A stretch of DNA of 64,000 nt. Origin: Robiginitalea sp. SC105 (GTDB lineage Bacteria; Bacteroidota; Bacteroidia; Flavobacteriales; Flavobacteriaceae). Shown here one piece after another: positions 54,206-62,854 of the stretch. Position 1 is the stretch's first letter, and the number at the start of each line of letters is the position of its first letter. The notes beneath the pieces were generated by a model. It was not told the origin of the DNA and searched no databases. It worked only from the letters and a program-made list of their open reading frames with translations. The stretch covers positions 682,001-746,000 of the forward strand of contig NZ_JACLZF010000001.1 in the NCBI RefSeq assembly GCF_014243345.1. The letters are read 5' to 3'. The translations under genes were made by a program, and so were the position numbers.

Positions 54206-55232
54206 ATTAGAGAATGACCTGTTCCTGAAAGCCCTCCGGGGGGAAACCGTCGACCGGCCACCCGTCTGGATGATGCGGCAGGCGGGGCGCTACCTGCCGG
54301 AGTTTATGGAAATCCGGGAAAAATACGATTTCTTTACCCGCTGCCAGACCCCGGAACTCGCTTCCGAAATCACGGTCCAGCCCATCCGCCGCTACGGCAT
54401 GGACGCCGCCATCCTCTTCAGCGACATCCTGGTAGTGCCCCAGGCCATGGACATCGAGGTGGAGATGAAACCCGGCATCGGGCCCTGGCTGCCCAACCCG
54501 GTGCGGTCCGCCGCCGATGTGGACCGGGTGGTGGTACCGGATGCTGCAGAGGCCCTGGGCTATGTGATGGATGCCATCCGCATGACCAACGAGAAACTGG
54601 CCGGGCAGGTCCCCCTGATCGGTTTTGCCGGCTCCCCCTGGACCATATTCTGCTATTGCGTGCAGGGGCAGGGGAGCAAGAGTTTCGACAAGGCCAAGGC
54701 GTTCTGCTTTTCCAACCCCGAAGCGGCCCATGCATTGTTGCGAAAAATCACCGAAACCACCATTGCCTACCTGAAAGCCAAGGTGGCGGCAGGGGTGCAT
54801 GCCGTACAACTTTTCGATTCCTGGGGGGGCATGTTGTCCCCGGCCGATTACCAGGAATTTTCCTGGAAGTACCTGCAGGAGATTGTCGATGCCCTGAAAG
54901 GCCTTGCCCCGGTCATTGTATTCGGCAAGGGGTGCTGGTTTGTCCTGGATACCATGGCGCAGAGCGGGGCCTCGGCCCTGGGGGTGGACTGGACCCTGAC
55001 CCCGCAGAAGGCAAGGGAACTATCCGGGGGGAAGATCACCCTGCAGGGGAATTTTGACCCTGCCCGGTTGTTGTCCCCCCCCGATACCATCCGGCGGATG
55101 GTCCACGAGATGATCCGCGGCTTTGGAAAAGACCGGTACATCGTGAACCTGGGGCACGGTATCCTCCCGGAGGTGCCGGTATCCCATGCAGGGGCGTTTA
55201 TAGAGGCAGTCAAATCATATCGTGAAGGATAG
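54195..55232 (+). CDS. hemE: Uroporphyrinogen decarboxylase
   Basis: A 345-residue cofactor-free decarboxylase that yields coproporphyrinogen III. The signature [17 protein letters not shown] is near residue 20, with further conserved segments [28 protein letters not shown] and [11 protein letters not shown]. The start at 54195 lies inside the hemD end, and the longer upstream frame belongs to hemD sequence read out of frame. It overlaps hemF by 11 nt. Confidence 0.97.
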   Translation: MKDKLENDLFLKALRGETVDRPPVWMMRQAGRYLPEFMEIREKYDFFTRCQTPELASEITVQPIRRYGMDAAILFSDILVVPQAMDIEVEMKPGIGPWLPNPVRSAADVDRVVVPDAAEALGYVMDAIRMTNEKLAGQVPLIGFAGSPWTIFCYCVQGQGSKSFDKAKAFCFSNPEAAHALLRKITETTIAYLKAKVAAGVHAVQLFDSWGGMLSPADYQEFSWKYLQEIVDALKGLAPVIVFGKGCWFVLDTMAQSGASALGVDWTLTPQKARELSGGKITLQGNFDPARLLSPPDTIRRMVHEMIRGFGKDRYIVNLGHGILPEVPVSHAGAFIEAVKSYREG

Positions 55233-56124
55233 GTTCTACAAATACATCGAAGGGTTGCAGGACCGGATTACCGGTGCCCTGGAGGTCGAGGACGGCACAG
55301 CCCGCTTCAGGGAGGATACCTGGGAGCGCGCCGAAGGGGGAGGGGGCCGGACGCGGGTGATACAGGACGGGAAGGTCTTTGAAAAAGGGGGCGTGAACAT
55401 ATCGGCCGTGCACGGCCCGCTGCCGGAAAGCATGCAGCAGTATTTCGGGGTGGAGGAGGCCGACTTTTTTGCCTGCGGCCTGAGCCTGGTACTGCATCCC
55501 AAAAGCCCCATGGTCCCTACCGTACATGCCAACTGGCGGTACTTTGAGATGTACGGGCCGGACGGAAAGGTGGCCGACAGCTGGTTCGGAGGCGGACAGG
55601 ACCTCACCCCCTATTACCTGTATGAAGAGGACGCCCGCCATTTCCACTCGGTCTGCAAGGCAGCCTGCGACGCCCACGACCCGGCTTTCTACCCAAAATA
55701 CAAGGAGCAGTGCGACCGCTATTTCTGGAATGCGCACCGGGACGAGGCCCGGGGGATCGGGGGCCTTTTCTTCGATTACCTGAAACCGACCCCCGAACGC
55801 CCTGCGGAAGCCTGGTACGATTTTGTGACCGGTGTGGGGGATTCCTTCCTGGAGGCCTACCTGCCCATTGTCCGGCGCCGGAAATCCCTGGAATGGGGGG
55901 AGGCCGAACGGGAATGGCAGGAGATACGTCGGGGCCGCTACGTGGAATTCAACCTGGTCCACGACAAAGGGACCCTCTTTGGCCTGCGGACCAATGGCCG
56001 GATCGAAAGCATCCTGATGAGCCTGCCCCCGGTGGTGCGCTGGGCCTACGACCACCACCCGGAAGCGGGGACACCTGAAGCGCGGCTGGTGGAGGTCCTC
56101 AGAAATCCCCAACCATGGTTTTGA
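55222..56124 (+). CDS. hemF: Oxygen-dependent coproporphyrinogen-III oxidase
   Basis: A 300-residue aerobic enzyme. The strongest matches to the family are [49 protein letters not shown] and [21 protein letters not shown]. The start is GTG at 55222 within the hemE end. Presence of HemF rather than the radical-SAM HemN indicates heme synthesis under oxygen. It is the last tightly overlapping gene, and phzF follows after 59 nt. Confidence 0.96.
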   Translation: MKDRFYKYIEGLQDRITGALEVEDGTARFREDTWERAEGGGGRTRVIQDGKVFEKGGVNISAVHGPLPESMQQYFGVEEADFFACGLSLVLHPKSPMVPTVHANWRYFEMYGPDGKVADSWFGGGQDLTPYYLYEEDARHFHSVCKAACDAHDPAFYPKYKEQCDRYFWNAHRDEARGIGGLFFDYLKPTPERPAEAWYDFVTGVGDSFLEAYLPIVRRRKSLEWGEAEREWQEIRRGRYVEFNLVHDKGTLFGLRTNGRIESILMSLPPVVRWAYDHHPEAGTPEARLVEVLRNPQPWF

Positions 56125-56158
56125 GCGCCTGGATTCGGGCGGGTGACCGAATAAATCG

Positions 56159-56166
56159 TAAATTTG
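56159..56166 (+). promoter_or_regulatory. Internal TAnnTTTG box before the phzF-like gene
   Basis: TAAATTTG, a perfect -7 match, ends 17 nt before the ATG at 56184, so phzF and hemB may also be transcribed separately from hemACDEF. Confidence 0.5.
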
Positions 56167-56183
56167 GTTTAGAATAGAGACCC

Positions 56184-56981
56184 ATGAAAAAACAGGAAAT
56201 CTTCCAGGTAGACGCTTTTGCCGGCGAGTTGTTCCGCGGGAACCCCGCAGCCGTATGTATCCTCGACAGTTGGTTGCCCGATGACCTGATGCAGTCGGTC
56301 GCTGCCGAAAACAACCTTTCGGAAACCGCCTTTGCCGTACCGGCCAACGACGGGTACGAGATCCGGTGGTTTACACCGGTCACTGAGGTGGCCCTGTGCG
56401 GGCATGCCACCCTGGCCACGGCACATGTGCTGTTTTGCGAACTGCCACCCTTTGGGGATTTGCTCCGTTTTTTCAGCCGGGAGCGGGGCAAGCTGACCGT
56501 TACCCGCGACGGGGACTGGCTGGTCCTGGATTTCCCGTCGGATCCGCCCCGGCCGGCAAAGTTACCTGTGGGGATGACCGAGGCGATCGGGCAGGAGCCC
56601 CTGGAGTGCATGAAAGGGACCACCGATTACATGCTGGTTTATCCGGACCAGCACACCATTGAAAATCTGCGCCCCGATTTTGGCCTTTTGGGGCAAATTC
56701 CTGCGAGGGGGGTCATTGTAACGGCCCCCGGCCGGGAGGTGGATTTCGTGTCCCGTTTCTTTGCGCCCCAGTCCGGGGTGGACGAAGATCCTGTAACCGG
56801 GTCCGCCCATACGGTACTGGTCCCCTACTGGTCCGGTCGTCTGAAAAAAAATACCCTCACGGCCCGGCAGCTTTCCCGTCGGGGCGGGGAGCTGCGGTGC
56901 GAATCCCAGGACGATCGCGTGGCCATCTGCGGGCAGGCGCAAACCTACCTGAAAGGCCACATTTATTTACCCCGACATTAA
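56184..56981 (+). CDS. PhzF-family isomerase/epimerase-like protein
   Basis: A 265-residue protein with the DapF-like double hot-dog fold of the PhzF family. Markers are FQVDAFAGELFRGNPAAVC at the start, the catalytic Glu47 in NNLSETAF, RWFTPVTEVALCGHATLA, and DEDPVTGSAH in the second half. Members isomerise small acids; most, including this one, have unknown substrates, and phenazine synthesis is not implied. It sits inside the heme cluster, 12 nt before hemB. Confidence 0.92.
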   Translation: MKKQEIFQVDAFAGELFRGNPAAVCILDSWLPDDLMQSVAAENNLSETAFAVPANDGYEIRWFTPVTEVALCGHATLATAHVLFCELPPFGDLLRFFSRERGKLTVTRDGDWLVLDFPSDPPRPAKLPVGMTEAIGQEPLECMKGTTDYMLVYPDQHTIENLRPDFGLLGQIPARGVIVTAPGREVDFVSRFFAPQSGVDEDPVTGSAHTVLVPYWSGRLKKNTLTARQLSRRGGELRCESQDDRVAICGQAQTYLKGHIYLPRH

Positions 56982-56993
56982 TCCCATCCCGAT

Positions 56994-57983
56994 ATGTTCC
57001 CGAACAGACGCAACCGTCGCCTAAGATCCTCAGCGGCCCTCCGGGCCATGGTCCGGGAGACTTCCCTTTCCCCTGAAGATTTCCTCGTCCCCCTTTTCGT
57101 CACCGAAGGCAAGGGGATCCGGGAAGGCATCCCCTCCATGCCGGGCTATTTCCGCCTGAGCCTGGACCACCTGAAAAATGAAGTCCGGGAACTCTGGGCC
57201 ATGGACCTAAAGGCAGTGCTGCTCTTTGTCAAAGTGCCTGACAATCTGAAGGACAATCGGGGCACGGAGGCCCTGAACCCGGAAGGACTGATGCAACGGG
57301 CCATCCGCGCGGTGAAGGATGCCTGTCCGGACATGGTGGTTTTGACAGACGTGGCCCTGGACCCCTATTCGGAGTTCGGGCATGACGGCATCGTACAGGA
57401 CGGGCGGATCCTGAATGACGCTACCGTTGAGGTGCTCTCGGCCATGGGCGTTTCCCATGCTGCCGCCGGTGCCGACCTGGTCGCGCCCAGCGACATGATG
57501 GATGGGCGGGTGCGCGGTATCCGGGAAGCCCTGGACCAATCGGGCTATACCAATACCGGGATCATGAGCTACAGTGCCAAATACGCCAGCGCCTTTTACG
57601 GCCCGTTCCGGGACGCCCTGGATTCGGCGCCTGTGGCGGAAGCCGGGATCCCGGCAGATAAAAAGACCTACCAGATGGACCCTGCCAACCGCCGGGAGGC
57701 CATACGGGAAACCCTGATGGATGTAGAGGAAGGCGCGGATATCGTCATGGTCAAACCGGGTTTGTGCTACCTGGACGTTGTCCGGGAAATCCGCAACGCG
57801 GTGGAACTCCCGGTAGCCGTTTACCAGGTTTCCGGCGAATACGCCATGGTGAAAGCAGCCGCCGAGCGCGGATGGCTGGATCACGATGCGGTGATGATGG
57901 AACAACTCCTCGCCATCAAGCGATCCGGGGCCGACCTGATTGCCAGTTATTTTGCCCGGGATGCCGTGAAGCTGCTGGGGTAA
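56994..57983 (+). CDS. hemB: Delta-aminolevulinic acid dehydratase (porphobilinogen synthase)
   Basis: A 329-residue enzyme that condenses two 5-aminolevulinates. Both Schiff-base lysines are present: Lys196 (SYSAKYASAFYGPFR) and Lys254 (VMVKPGLCYLD). The active-site metal loop reads DVALDPYSEFGHDG (residues 119-132), with Asp/Ser in place of the zinc-binding cysteines, so this is the magnesium-type or zinc-independent form. It lies downstream of phzF and completes the C5 pathway up to coproporphyrin in this cluster apart from hemL. Confidence 0.97.
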   Translation: MFPNRRNRRLRSSAALRAMVRETSLSPEDFLVPLFVTEGKGIREGIPSMPGYFRLSLDHLKNEVRELWAMDLKAVLLFVKVPDNLKDNRGTEALNPEGLMQRAIRAVKDACPDMVVLTDVALDPYSEFGHDGIVQDGRILNDATVEVLSAMGVSHAAAGADLVAPSDMMDGRVRGIREALDQSGYTNTGIMSYSAKYASAFYGPFRDALDSAPVAEAGIPADKKTYQMDPANRREAIRETLMDVEEGADIVMVKPGLCYLDVVREIRNAVELPVAVYQVSGEYAMVKAAAERGWLDHDAVMMEQLLAIKRSGADLIASYFARDAVKLLG

Positions 57984-58050
57984 GACACTGCTGCCCGGCT
58001 TGGAATCCGGATCGGGTATTCGACCCGATTGGAGGCATAACAATAAGAAA

Positions 58051-59430
58051 ATGAGGGACCTTCTACTATATATACTAATTGGTATATTATTCTGTGAACA
58101 AATTCATGGGCAGTCAGGGGCTTCCGACCCGGAGCGCCAGGCCCTGGTATCCGTTACCCCCGCAACCAAGGCTCCGGCAACCAGGGCACCGGCACGCGAT
58201 TTGCCCGTGGGTTCCCTGGAGGAATTCGGGGTGGATTCGGTGGCCCTCTACCAACAGGTGGACTCGCTCATGGAGCTCGGCATCCGGTCTGAGGCCTTCC
58301 CTGGAGGCCAGCTGCATGTGGCTTACCGGGGCAAACAGGTCTTCCATAAAACTTATGGCTTCCACACATACGACAGCCTGTACCCGACCCGAGCCACAGA
58401 CCTGTACGACCTGGCTTCAGTCACCAAGATTGCTGCAGCGCTGCCGGCCCTTATGCGCCTCACCGGCGAAGGGAAACTGGACCTGGACGCGCCATTCAGC
58501 GACTACTGGCACCCCTGGCGCCGCCGGAGGGACAAGCGCGACCTGACCCTGAGGGAAATCCTTGCCCACCAGGCCGGTCTGGAACCCTATATCGTATTTC
58601 TCTCCGACGTTCGTTCCCGCAAAGGCCTTAAGCGCCGGTTTGTCCGGGAGCACCCCTCCCCCCGCTTTGGCAGGGAGGCCTACGCCGGACGGTACGTCAA
58701 AGACCGGTTTATCCGCAAGATGTACCGGAAGATCAATCGCTCGGAAGTCTCGAAGGAGAAGACCTACCGCTATTCCGGCCTGACGTTCCTGTTGTTCCCG
58801 GAAGTGGTTCGGGAACTCACCGGAAAGCCCTTTGATACGTATTTGCGGGAAAACATATACGACCCACTCGGGCTGGACCACCTGGCCTTTTTACCCGCCC
58901 GCCGCCTGCCGGGCATGGAGGCCGTGCCCACCGAGTTGGATACCCTCTTCCGCAACGACCTGACCCGGGGGTGGGTACACGACGAAAATGCGGCCCTGAT
59001 GGGCGGGATCTCCGGAAATGCCGGCCTCTTTGGCACGGCACAGGACCTGGCTGTGCTCATGCAATGCTATGCAAACTACGGGACCTACCAGGGGGTTCGT
59101 GTGCTCGATTCGGCCACGGTCCGGGAATTTGCACGGGTGCAGTACCCCGAAAATGACAACCGGCGGGGCCTGGGCTTTGACAAACCCCTGCCGGACAACC
59201 CGGACCTGTCCCTTGAAGAGGCCTATCCGGCCCCTCAGGCCAGCGAGAGGAGTTTCGGCCACAGCGGGTTTACGGGCACGTTTATCTGGGCCGATCCGGA
59301 ATACCAGTTGGTATTTATTTTTCTCTCCAACCGCGTCTACCCCAGCCGGGACCACCGTCAGCTCTACGAACTCGGCCTGCGCACCCGCTTGCAGCAAGCC
59401 TTTTATTCCGCACTAATTTCAGCCCATTAG
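58051..59430 (+). CDS. Beta-lactamase-fold serine hydrolase, secreted
   Basis: A 459-residue protein with a signal peptide (MRDLLLYILIGILFCEQIHG; a frame opening upstream lacks a sensible start). A Pro/Ala/Thr-rich linker (TPATKAPATRAPARD) leads into the class C beta-lactamase-like domain. S123-V-T-K126 is the SxxK pair, YSG near 243 takes the place of YxN, and HSG (FGHSGFTGT) is the third motif. Length and layout match esterase or glycan-related hydrolases of this superfamily. It is distinct from the lipoprotein at 9558 and follows hemB by 67 nt. Confidence 0.87.
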   Translation: MRDLLLYILIGILFCEQIHGQSGASDPERQALVSVTPATKAPATRAPARDLPVGSLEEFGVDSVALYQQVDSLMELGIRSEAFPGGQLHVAYRGKQVFHKTYGFHTYDSLYPTRATDLYDLASVTKIAAALPALMRLTGEGKLDLDAPFSDYWHPWRRRRDKRDLTLREILAHQAGLEPYIVFLSDVRSRKGLKRRFVREHPSPRFGREAYAGRYVKDRFIRKMYRKINRSEVSKEKTYRYSGLTFLLFPEVVRELTGKPFDTYLRENIYDPLGLDHLAFLPARRLPGMEAVPTELDTLFRNDLTRGWVHDENAALMGGISGNAGLFGTAQDLAVLMQCYANYGTYQGVRVLDSATVREFARVQYPENDNRRGLGFDKPLPDNPDLSLEEAYPAPQASERSFGHSGFTGTFIWADPEYQLVFIFLSNRVYPSRDHRQLYELGLRTRLQQAFYSALISAH

Positions 59431-59453
59431 CTGAGCCCGGCAGACAATTTTTG

Positions 59454-59461
59454 TATCTTAG
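59454..59461 (+). promoter_or_regulatory. TAnnTTTG-like box before the CNNM/CorC gene
   Basis: TATCTTAG ends 18 nt before the ATG at 59480. Confidence 0.4.
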
Positions 59462-59479
59462 GCTTTAGATAGTGCATCC

Positions 59480-60580
59480 ATGGGTTTACTCCTTTTTTAC
59501 GCCTTAATATCCATATTCTTCTCCTTCCTCTGTTCCGTCCTCGAAGCGGTTTTACTGTCGGTGACCCCGACCTTCGTCAATGTCAAAAAAAGGGAGGGCA
59601 AGCATTTTGCCCTGACCCTGGAACGGCTCAAAAAGGATGTTGACAAGCCCCTGATTGCCATCCTCACCCTCAACACCGTGGCGCATACCGTGGGGGCCAT
59701 CATGGTGGGCGTTCAGGCCAAGGTGGCCTATGTGGAGCGGTACGGGCAGGAAACCTTTGAGATATTCGGCTACCCGTTTACAGAAGACCTGATGGTGGGG
59801 GTGGTTTCCACCCTGATGACCATCCTGATCCTGGTGGCCTCCGAAATCATCCCGAAAACGATTGGCGCGACCTACTGGAAACAACTCGCCAATATCTCCA
59901 GCCGCATCCTCAACGGCATGGTATGGGTCCTCCGGGTTACTGGCCTGCTTTGGACGCTTCAGTTGTTCACCCGCCTGATCGGGAAAGGGCAGCACCAGAG
60001 CATTCTGACCCGGGAAGACTTTTCGACCATGGCCGATGTGGCCCAGGAAGAGGGCGTTTTTGAGGAATCGGAATCCAAAGTGATCAAAAACCTGCTGCAG
60101 TTCGACGAAATCCTCGTCAAGGACGTGATGACCCCCAGGGCGGTCATGCTGATTGCGCCCGAGGACCAGACGGTGGCGGAGTTTTTCGGGAAACACCCGA
60201 ACCTGCGCTTTTCTCGGATCCCGGTTTATGCCGAGCGGGTGGATACCATCAGCGGCTTCGTGCTCAAGGACAGCGTACTGGAAGCGATGATCAACAAAAA
60301 CGGTGACCGGCCGCTTGCGGACCTCCGGCGGGACCTTTTGGTTACCAAGCGGGACACACCCATCCCCCAGCTGTTCGACACACTGATCCGCAAACGGGAA
60401 CACATTGCCCTGGTGGTGGACGAATACGGCTCCGTGGCCGGTCTGGTCACCATGGAAGACATCATCGAAACCCTGCTGGGCCTGGAAATCATGGACGAGA
60501 GCGACAATGTGGAAGACCTGCAGCTGCTGGCCCGCAAAAAGTGGGAAGACCGTGCCAAGCGGAGCGGCATCATCGAATAA
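59480..60580 (+). CDS. CNNM/CorC-family membrane protein with CBS domains
   Basis: A 366-residue protein with a CNNM/DUF21 membrane domain (about residues 1-170: SVLEAVLLSVTPTFV, LNTVAHTVGAIMVG, ASEIIPKTIGA) followed by a pair of CBS domains (about 205-330: VKDVMTPRAVMLIAPEDQTV and ALVVDEYGSVAGLVTMEDIIETLLG). It lacks the usual C-terminal CorC/HlyC domain of about 80 residues. The family takes part in magnesium or sodium transport. It is followed directly by the Ogt gene (TAATG junction). Confidence 0.9.
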   Translation: MGLLLFYALISIFFSFLCSVLEAVLLSVTPTFVNVKKREGKHFALTLERLKKDVDKPLIAILTLNTVAHTVGAIMVGVQAKVAYVERYGQETFEIFGYPFTEDLMVGVVSTLMTILILVASEIIPKTIGATYWKQLANISSRILNGMVWVLRVTGLLWTLQLFTRLIGKGQHQSILTREDFSTMADVAQEEGVFEESESKVIKNLLQFDEILVKDVMTPRAVMLIAPEDQTVAEFFGKHPNLRFSRIPVYAERVDTISGFVLKDSVLEAMINKNGDRPLADLRRDLLVTKRDTPIPQLFDTLIRKREHIALVVDEYGSVAGLVTMEDIIETLLGLEIMDESDNVEDLQLLARKKWEDRAKRSGIIE

Positions 60581-60615
60581 TGCAACCCCTTAACTCAAAG
60601 GCGCCCGGAAACACC

Positions 60616-61086
60616 ATGGAACAGGCAACCCTACAGACCCCCCTGGGGATGGCAACCATCCTGGGCGATCGCAACGGGATACGGGCCATAAGGGTAACCG
60701 ACCACTCGGAGGGCGAAGATTCCATCCCGCCGGCACTGGCCGAAGCCTGCGGGCAGCTGCGCGAATATTTCAACGGGGAACGCACTGTTTTTGACCTGCC
60801 CCTGGCCCCGGAAGGGACGGATTTCCAGCAAACCGTATGGCAGGCACTCCTTGGGATCCCCTACGGCAAGACCATTTCCTATATGGACCTGGCTAAACAG
60901 CTGGGCGATCCGGCCGCCATCCGGGCCGTGGCAGCCGCCAATGGTAAAAACCCGCTTTGGATCGTAATCCCCTGCCACCGCGTTATTGGCTCGGACGGGT
61001 CCCTGACCGGGTATGCTGGGGGCATTCACCGCAAAAAATGGCTGTTGAACCACGAGAGCGCCAACCCGCAGCAATCGCTTTTCTGA
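60616..61086 (+). CDS. ogt: Methylated-DNA-protein-cysteine S-methyltransferase
   Basis: A 156-residue suicide repair protein that removes methyl groups from O6-methylguanine. The acceptor Cys120 lies in NPLWIVIPCHRVIGSDG, and FQQTVWQALLGIPYGKTISYMDLAK is the DNA-binding helix-turn-helix. The start at 60616 fits the family N-terminus. An upstream ATG at 60580 overlaps the preceding stop (TAATG) and would add 12 residues through coupling, so either is possible. Confidence 0.93.
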   Translation: MEQATLQTPLGMATILGDRNGIRAIRVTDHSEGEDSIPPALAEACGQLREYFNGERTVFDLPLAPEGTDFQQTVWQALLGIPYGKTISYMDLAKQLGDPAAIRAVAAANGKNPLWIVIPCHRVIGSDGSLTGYAGGIHRKKWLLNHESANPQQSLF

Positions 61087-61338
61087 AAAGAACCAACCGG
61101 GTAGTCGGCTGCCGCTACATTCCGGCCACTTCCCTCGACTTCTTCTGTATTTCACCGGGGAAATGGGTTGCTGCCCCGGAAGTGCCAGGGACCAAATATT
61201 GATAGCCGGGTTCACAAACAGACCAGGCGGTCGGTTCGGGCCGATTTACTGCATTCGCCCAAAAGCGATCGCAATTTAGATGCCGGGCCTGCTTGAATCC
61301 TGCATGCATTTCGTATTTTTTGGTGCAATTCACAGAAG
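61087..61338. other. Intergenic region, no gene seen
   Basis: These 252 bases contain no convincing frame. A GCGATCGC palindrome (61264-61271) and a TATTTTTT box (61314-61321, 17 nt before the exonuclease ATG) are the only features noted. Confidence 0.5.
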
Positions 61339-62052
61339 ATGCTCCACAAACTCCCCTTACACAAGATCCTGTTCCTGGATATCGAAACCGTACCGGAACA
61401 GGAGTCCTTTGAAGACCTGTCCCCGGAGGCCCGGGAGCTCTGGGAACTGAAGTCCCGCTACCAGCGGAAGGAGGAATTCACCGCAGAGGAATTCTACGAC
61501 CGGGCGGGGATCTGGGCGGAATTTGGGAAAATCATCTGCATCTCTGTCGGGTTTTTTGCCGGTTCGGGCAGGGACCGGGAATTCCGCGTCCGTAGTTTCA
61601 GCGGGGAAGAGGAGGCCTTGCTCAGGGAATTTGCAGGCCTGCTGGAGGAACATTTCAGCGGGCCGGGCAAGATGCTCTGCGCCCATAACGGCAAGGAATT
61701 CGATTTTCCCTACCTGGCGCGGCGCATGCTCATCCTGGGGATCCCCCTCCCGCCCAGCCTCAACCTGTTTGGGAAAAAGCCCTGGGAAATACCGCACCTG
61801 GACACCATGGAATTGTGGAAATTTGGGGATTTCAAAAATTTTACCTCGCTAAAACTGCTTGCCCACGTCTTAGGCGTTCCATCTCCCAAGGAAGATATCG
61901 ATGGCAGTATGGTTAGGGATGTCTATTACAAAGAGAAGGACCTGGAACGTATCGTACATTATTGTGAACGGGATGTGATCACGGTAGCGCAGATATTTTT
62001 GAGACTCCGGAATGAGGAGTTATTACGGGAAGATCAAATAATTCATGTTTAG
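61339..62052 (+). CDS. DEDDy 3'-5' exonuclease
   Basis: A 237-residue nuclease of the PolB-exonuclease-like (PF10108) kind. The metal-binding motifs are Asp14-x-Glu16 (FLDIETVP), Asp in NGKEFDFPYLARR and Tyr208-x3-Asp212 (HYCERD). It degrades single-stranded DNA or RNA ends. Up to about 61800 the base use is like the neighbours (near 60% GC). From there to the stop it falls to about 40%, with AT-ending codons (TTT GGG GAT TTC AAA). A decayed copy of this 3' region with GC-rich codons lies at 62855-62969. The 3' end therefore looks acquired. Confidence 0.9.
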   Translation: MLHKLPLHKILFLDIETVPEQESFEDLSPEARELWELKSRYQRKEEFTAEEFYDRAGIWAEFGKIICISVGFFAGSGRDREFRVRSFSGEEEALLREFAGLLEEHFSGPGKMLCAHNGKEFDFPYLARRMLILGIPLPPSLNLFGKKPWEIPHLDTMELWKFGDFKNFTSLKLLAHVLGVPSPKEDIDGSMVRDVYYKEKDLERIVHYCERDVITVAQIFLRLRNEELLREDQIIHV

Positions 62053-62062
62053 AGATCTCTAA
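62049..62062. repeat. 14-bp perfect palindrome at the exonuclease stop codon
   Basis: TTAGAGATCTCTAA is fully symmetrical and spans the TAG stop (62050-62052). It lies in the AT-rich block and might be a recombination or terminator element. No T-run follows. Confidence 0.5.
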
Positions 62063-62163
62063 TCAGCAATTTTGCGATTCGATTTTTGGAAAGCACCCTT
62101 GTTACTTCTTCGATTTTCAGGGAATAGATTTTTCTATTAAGGGCTATATTTAGGCCGACTTAC

Positions 62164-62171
62164 TAAGTTTG
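62164..62171 (+). promoter_or_regulatory. TAnnTTTG box before the AT-rich lipoprotein gene
   Basis: TAAGTTTG, a perfect -7 match, ends 31 nt before the ATG at 62203, so the gene probably has its own promoter. Confidence 0.45.
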
Positions 62172-62202
62172 CAACCTTATAAATTTCAATTAAAAAGTTT
62201 AA

Positions 62203-62721
62203 ATGGATTTAAAAACCATCCTTAAATGGACAGTTGCTTTTTCAATTATAGTGGGAATTTCCAGTTGTAAAGAAAAAGCGGAATCGACAATGGCGATCGT
62301 TGAAAATCATGAAGCAGTAGGAGTTTTTAACTTTCAGGACAAAGAGGAGTCCTCAGAATATAAATCGCTGAATTTGGATGAATCACATCCAAATTTACTG
62401 GACCCTCAAATTTCATCCGATCACAATGCCGTTATAAAATCGTGGACTGACTTGCACCAGAGAATTGGAGCATTTTTATCGGATAACGACTTCACCTGGG
62501 GGGTCGAGGACAAAACAGTTAACGTACTTCAAAAAATTTACTTCGAGCCGAATGGCAAAATGAAATACTATGCTTTCCGTGTATTCAATGGGAATGTAAC
62601 GGAAGAAAAACAAGAGCAATTTGCCGATCTTATTGCTGAATTTGCCAAAACAAATAGAATTGATTTCCAACTGGATACAAGCTTTGCTCAATGTGGCAAA
62701 ACAAAATATATGAATGAATAG
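62203..62721 (+). CDS. AT-rich lipoprotein of unknown function
   Basis: A 172-residue lipoprotein (signal MDLKTILKWTVAFSIIVGISSC, Cys22). The mature part is charged, with a mixed fold around FTWGVEDKTVNVLQKIYFEPNGKMKYYAFRVFN. I recognise no family; the end (MKYYAFRVFNGNVTEEKQEQF) recalls TonB-like or energy-transducing C-terminal folds only loosely. GC is about 36%, against 55-65% in genes to either side, and codons are AT-ending, so it was probably acquired by transfer. It lies between the exonuclease gene and its decayed 3' copy. Confidence 0.8.
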   Translation: MDLKTILKWTVAFSIIVGISSCKEKAESTMAIVENHEAVGVFNFQDKEESSEYKSLNLDESHPNLLDPQISSDHNAVIKSWTDLHQRIGAFLSDNDFTWGVEDKTVNVLQKIYFEPNGKMKYYAFRVFNGNVTEEKQEQFADLIAEFAKTNRIDFQLDTSFAQCGKTKYMNE

Positions 62722-62854
62722 ACGGGGTTGGCAACACTATTGAAATAGCATATAAATATGGACACTGGGCGTATTCTTGATATAAGGGGTAAAGTGTAAA
62801 GATGCCTATTACAAACCAAGCCAGTATTGGCTTCGATAGTATATAGTATATTTC

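Noticed and set aside
61264-61271. GCGATCGC palindrome
   Set aside because: A single copy; the repeated use known from cyanobacteria is not seen here.
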